64,000 bases of DNA from Alphaproteobacteria bacterium (GTDB taxonomy: Bacteria > Pseudomonadota > Alphaproteobacteria > UBA6615): positions 1 through 64,000 of the forward strand of contig JBDXCV010000004.1 in the NCBI GenBank assembly GCA_039980135.1, written 5' to 3'. Below the pieces are notes generated by a model. It did not search any database, had not been told where the DNA came from, and saw only the letters and a program-made list of their open reading frames with translations. The position numbers and the translations under genes were made by a program. Positions within the stretch are counted from its first letter, which is position 1. Each line of letters opens with the position of its first letter. Of the stretch, positions 60,739 to 64,000 are shown in pieces.

Positions 60739-61488
60739 ATGGTCTTCAAGCATCTCTTTGACGATCTGGACGCGTATCTGGAACGCGATCCGGCAGCAAG
60801 TTCTCGATTCATGGTGGCGATCAGCTATCCGGGCTTCCATGCGGTGGTCTGGTTTCGCCTCGCACATTGGCTCTGGTCCTACCGACTGAAGGTCCTGGCG
60901 CGGTTCGTGAGCAACATCGGGCGGTTCCTCACGGGCGTGGATATTCACCCCGGTGCCAAAATCGGCAACCGGCTCGTGATCGATCATGCAATCGGCGTTG
61001 TGATCGGCGAGACCGCTGAAATCGCGGACGATGTAACGATCTATCACAACGTCACGCTCGGCGGGATTGCGCCATCGGTCGAAAGCCAATCCCAGAAGGA
61101 TGTGAAGCGGCATCCGACGTTGCTTTCGGGATCGATCATCGGCTCGGGTGCCCAGGTACTGGGACCGGTGACCGTTGGACGAAATGCGCGCGTTGGCGCG
61201 AATGCCGTCGTGGTGAAGGACGTGCCGGAGAATTGTACGGTCGTCGGAATTCCCGCCCAGCCGGTGGCAACGTCGTCCTGCTCGCCGGAGCAGTTCTCGG
61301 CCTATGGAACGCCGACGGACGATATCCCCGATCCCGATGCCAAGGCGATGGGCGCCATGTTGAACGAGATCAGCACCTTGCGCATGCGCGTGCAGGAACT
61401 CGAGCGCGAGCTCGAGGAGCGCATCCAACTGCGTCGCGCATCGGCGGAGAAAGAGTCGGATTCCGACGAACCCTCGGCCTCTTACTAA
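60739..61488 (+). CDS. cysE: Serine O-acetyltransferase
   Basis: CysE makes O-acetylserine, the precursor of cysteine. The 249-residue enzyme has a helical N-domain and left-handed beta-helix repeats: GVDIHPGAKIGNRLVIDHAI, GVVIGETAEIADDVTIYHNV and TLGGIAPS, with the catalytic His in DHAIG and HN. The C-terminal part after GIPAQPVATSS is a charged helix rich in Glu. The length fits the shorter epsilon type. It leads the operon that also holds iscR and cysteine desulfurases, linking cysteine supply to iron-sulfur assembly. Confidence 0.94.
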   Translation: MVFKHLFDDLDAYLERDPAASSRFMVAISYPGFHAVVWFRLAHWLWSYRLKVLARFVSNIGRFLTGVDIHPGAKIGNRLVIDHAIGVVIGETAEIADDVTIYHNVTLGGIAPSVESQSQKDVKRHPTLLSGSIIGSGAQVLGPVTVGRNARVGANAVVVKDVPENCTVVGIPAQPVATSSCSPEQFSAYGTPTDDIPDPDAKAMGAMLNEISTLRMRVQELERELEERIQLRRASAEKESDSDEPSASY

Positions 61489-61527
61489 GCCGAGTTTCGT
61501 GCGCGGGTACGAAGAAGGAGGTCGATC

Positions 61528-61995
61528 GTGAAACTCAGTACCAAAGGGCGCTACGGCGTCATGGCGATGGTGGATCTGGCGCAATTTGGCGCGTTGGGCC
61601 CAGTCGCGTTGTCGGAGGTGGCAGAACGACAGGAAATTTCACTGTCCTATCTGGAACAGCTTTTTGCGAAACTGCGCCGGGCAGGCCTGGTGACAAGCGT
61701 TCGCGGTCCGGGCGGCGGATACAAGCTTGCAAATGCCGCCGGAGAAATTCGGATTGCCGATGTGATTTCCGCCGTCGACGAACCCATCCGCACCACGGGT
61801 TGTAAACCGGGTGCGACAAAGGGGTGCATCCGGCGCAGCAGTCGCTGCATGACCCATGACCTGTGGGAAGAACTGGGCCATCAGATTCACACCTATCTGA
61901 ACTCGGTCAGCCTGGCGGATGTCTGTGAGGGGCGGGTCAGTGCCCAGCCGCCGCGCGCGCCGGCCGCGGCATTCTCCGAGATCGCGGCGGAATAG
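61528..61995 (+). CDS. iscR: Rrf2-family iron-sulfur regulator IscR
   Basis: The 155-residue regulator has the winged helix KLSTKGRYGVMAMVDLAQF to VRGPGGGYKLAN at the N-terminus. The cluster-binding part has Cys92, Cys100, Cys107 and His110 in TTGCKPGATKGC and RRSSRCMTHDLW. The family ligates 2Fe-2S with three Cys and one His, but the spacing CX7CX6C differs from the CX5CX5C of E. coli. The start is GTG at 61528 with a strong AAGGAGG. It lies 39 bp behind cysE and 17 bp before the first desulfurase gene. Confidence 0.92.
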   Translation: MKLSTKGRYGVMAMVDLAQFGALGPVALSEVAERQEISLSYLEQLFAKLRRAGLVTSVRGPGGGYKLANAAGEIRIADVISAVDEPIRTTGCKPGATKGCIRRSSRCMTHDLWEELGHQIHTYLNSVSLADVCEGRVSAQPPRAPAAAFSEIAAE

Positions 61996-62012
61996 ACGGG
62001 AACCAGCAGGCC

Positions 62013-63134
62013 TTGGACACCTATCTCGATCATAACGCGACGACGCCTGTCCGGCCCGAGGCGGCCGAGGCGGTCGCGCGCGCATTGACCCGGCACGGTA
62101 ACGCATCGTCGGTCCACCGGTATGGTCGGTTGGTGCGCCACGTTGTTGATGAGGCTCGGGAGTCTGTTGCGTCGCTTGTTGGCGTGGCACCGGCGAATGT
62201 TGTTTTCACGTCGGGCGGCACCGAGGCGAATAACCAGGCGCTTCGCGGTTTCGACGGCAGTGTGTTGGTCACGGCGGTCGAGCATGATTCCGTGCTTACC
62301 GCGCGCGACGATGCAAAGATCATTGAAGTCGACGCCGAAGGTGTCCTGCGTCTCGACCGGTTGCGGGAGAGCCTGAGCCGCTGCGAAGCCCCCGCACTTG
62401 TCTCTGTCATGCTCGCCAACAACGAGACGGGTGTCTTGCAGCCGGTTTGTGAAGTCGTGCAGCTGGCCCATGAATGTGGCGCGCTGGTGCATTGTGATGC
62501 CGTGCAGGCGACGGGCAAGGTCGACGTTTCCTTTACGGAACTTGGCATCGATATGATGAGCCTCTCGGCACACAAGCTGGGAGGCCCCCAGGGGATTGGT
62601 GCTCTCGTTGTCCGCGACGGGCTCGACCCCGAACCGCTGCTGCGAGGCGGCGGGCAGGAGCGGCGGCGACGTGCAGGGACAGAGAATGTCGCGGGCGCGG
62701 CCGGCTTCGGCGCGGCGGCGCGCATCGCGCGAGAAGCCCTGAATTCATTTGCTGGCCTTGGCGGGCTTCGCGACGATTTGGAAAACCGGCTGCGCACTGA
62801 AGTGCCGGATGTTGTCGTCCATGGTTCGGGTGCCCAAAGGCTGCCCAACACAAGCTGCATCGGCATGCCGGGCATGACGGCGGAGATTCAGGTCATGCAA
62901 CTCGACCTGGCCGGAGTCGCGGTGAGTTCGGGTTCTGCCTGTTCGAGCGGCAAGGTGACGCCGAGCCATGTATTGCGCGCCATGGGGCAAGACGACGCGG
63001 CGGCACAATCGGCTATTAGAGTCTCTTTGGGTTGGGATTCGAGAGCACAGGATGTCGATCGGTTTGTCGAGGCCTGGACCGCCATGGCACAACGCCGAAA
63101 TACAGACATGACGTCGCGGAGGTCTGTGGCATGA
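62013..63134 (+). CDS. Cysteine desulfurase, NifS/IscS class (first of two)
   Basis: The 373-residue PLP enzyme takes sulfur from cysteine for iron-sulfur clusters. Seen are DTYLDHNATTPVRPEAAEAV at the start, HDSVL with the PLP-stacking His, MLANNETGVLQP, Lys188 in LSAHKLGGPQGIG, GGGQERRRRAGTENV and the catalytic Cys310 in SSGSACSSGKVTPSHVL. The long catalytic loop fits group I desulfurases. The start is TTG at 62013 with a weak ribosome site; no ATG or GTG is available before the conserved domain. The stop overlaps the next gene by ATGA. Confidence 0.93.
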   Translation: MDTYLDHNATTPVRPEAAEAVARALTRHGNASSVHRYGRLVRHVVDEARESVASLVGVAPANVVFTSGGTEANNQALRGFDGSVLVTAVEHDSVLTARDDAKIIEVDAEGVLRLDRLRESLSRCEAPALVSVMLANNETGVLQPVCEVVQLAHECGALVHCDAVQATGKVDVSFTELGIDMMSLSAHKLGGPQGIGALVVRDGLDPEPLLRGGGQERRRRAGTENVAGAAGFGAAARIAREALNSFAGLGGLRDDLENRLRTEVPDVVVHGSGAQRLPNTSCIGMPGMTAEIQVMQLDLAGVAVSSGSACSSGKVTPSHVLRAMGQDDAAAQSAIRVSLGWDSRAQDVDRFVEAWTAMAQRRNTDMTSRRSVA

Positions 63135-64000
63135 GCCCGGCGCCGACGGCGATCTATCTCGACCATCAGGCGACCACGCCGGTGGACCCGCGCGTGCTCG
63201 ACGCGATGCTGCCCTGGTTCAGTGAGACCTTCGGCAATGCTCATTCCGAGCAGCATGCCTGGGGACGGCAGTCCGCGGAGGCCGTTGAGGTTGCCCGTGA
63301 ACAGGTGGCGGCGCTGATCGGCGCGAGCGCACGCGAAATCGTTTTTACATCCGGGGCAACGGAATCGAACAATCTGGCCATCAAGGGCGCGGTGCGTTTT
63401 GCCATGCGCCACGGCCGTGGCAATCACATCATCACTGTCACGACCGAACATAAATGCGTTCTCGAATCCTGCGCGGCAATAGCCGAGGAGGGTGCTGACG
63501 TGACGATCATCGGCGTGGGCGCCGACGGATTGGTCGACCCGGAACTGGTAGCGGCGGCCATGACGGACAACACCGTGCTCGTCTCGGTCATGGCCGTGAA
63601 CAATGAGATCGGCGTCGTCCAACCCTTGTCCGAACTGGGTACTCTGTGCCGCGCGCGCGGTGTGCTGCTGCATACGGATGCCGCGCAGGCAGCGGGCAAG
63701 GTGGAGCTGGATGTCGATGCCATGCGGATCGATCTGCTGAGCATCTCCGGTCACAAAATGTACGCCCCCAAGGGCATTGGCGTGCTTTACACGCGCCGCC
63801 GGCCGCGCGCGCGCCTGCTTGCGGAGATGAGCGGCGGCGGTCAGGAACGCGGTAATCGCTCCGGTACGCTCCCGGTGCCGCTGGTCGTCGCGCTGGGTGA
63901 GGCGGCCGTCATTGCCACGTCGGAAATGTCCGCCGAAGGGACGCGATTGGCGGGATTGCGCGCGACCATGCTCGACAGTTTGCGCGCATCCCACGGGGAT
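63131..64000 (+). CDS. Cysteine desulfurase IscS-like (second of two, truncated by window end)
   Basis: The 290 residues in the window start with IYLDHQATTPVDPRVLDAML and show FTSGATESNNLAIKGA, TTEHKCVLES with the PLP-stacking His, VNNEIGVVQP, Lys209 in ISGHKMYAPKGIG, and GGGQERGNRSGTLPVPLVV. The catalytic Cys loop lies beyond the edge. It is clearly a different protein from its upstream neighbour and closer to housekeeping IscS. ATGA overlap with the preceding gene shows coupling. In related genomes the suf genes (sufB onward) usually come next; that cannot be seen here. Confidence 0.9.
   Translation, partial: MSPAPTAIYLDHQATTPVDPRVLDAMLPWFSETFGNAHSEQHAWGRQSAEAVEVAREQVAALIGASAREIVFTSGATESNNLAIKGAVRFAMRHGRGNHIITVTTEHKCVLESCAAIAEEGADVTIIGVGADGLVDPELVAAAMTDNTVLVSVMAVNNEIGVVQPLSELGTLCRARGVLLHTDAAQAAGKVELDVDAMRIDLLSISGHKMYAPKGIGVLYTRRRPRARLLAEMSGGGQERGNRSGTLPVPLVVALGEAAVIATSEMSAEGTRLAGLRATMLDSLRASHGD

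Overview
The window is a stretch of chromosomal core genome from a GC-rich Alphaproteobacterium, probably a Rhodospirillales-like lineage. The evidence is the S10-spc-alpha ribosomal order with adk behind secY, the rne / amiC / mrcA / prfB block, an ATP12-family F1 assembly chaperone, biotin-dependent propionyl-CoA carboxylase genes, a MaeB-type hybrid malic enzyme, and an iscR-led iron-sulfur operon with cysteine desulfurases. The lineage is inferred from gene content and gene order; no alignment was run. I see no insertion sequence, prophage, integron, CRISPR array, tRNA or rRNA.

Layout. 1-14230: end of tuf, a hairpin, then the uninterrupted S10, spc and alpha ribosomal operons (rpsJ to rplQ, with secY, adk and rpoA), closed by a strong intrinsic terminator. 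A near-consensus promoter sits in front of rpsM. 14278-22179: tightly coupled genes for a DegP-type protease, RarA, CrcB and an RluC-family pseudouridine synthase, then an AsmA protein and ATP12. 22259-28803: propionyl-CoA carboxylase beta and alpha genes on the plus strand, separated by a minus-strand pair (membrane adenylate cyclase plus CmoB-like methyltransferase), then acylphosphatase. 28812-35913: lipB (minus), then maeB, mgtE, an S9 peptidase and a zeta-class GST (plus). 35920-40950: a DsbA-like protein and a BepA-like M48 protease (minus), then a gamma-glutamyltransferase-like lipoprotein and an aminotransferase (plus).

40977-49781: rne (minus) diverges across a 411-bp gap from amiC, mrcA and prfB. 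prfB carries a textbook programmed +1 frameshift. A DMT exporter converges on prfB. 49789-57354: the minus-strand chain glnE, bcp, DUF455 protein and DMT exporter, divergent from a YhdP/AsmA-like giant. 57371-64000: tyrS (minus), anmK (plus), an alpha/beta hydrolase (minus), then cysE, iscR and two tandem cysteine desulfurases, the last cut by the window edge.

Most of this is ordinary housekeeping sequence, and I found no convincing undescribed multi-gene system. The observations most worth a second look are a gamma-glutamyltransferase-like lipoprotein that lacks the catalytic threonine motif, the adenylate cyclase / CmoB-like pair between the two propionyl-CoA carboxylase genes, the prfB recoding site, the GWW degradosome motif at the RNase E C-terminus, acidic tails on ribosomal proteins L3, S5 and L15, an IscR with unusual cysteine spacing leading an operon with two desulfurases, and a possibly leaderless degP.
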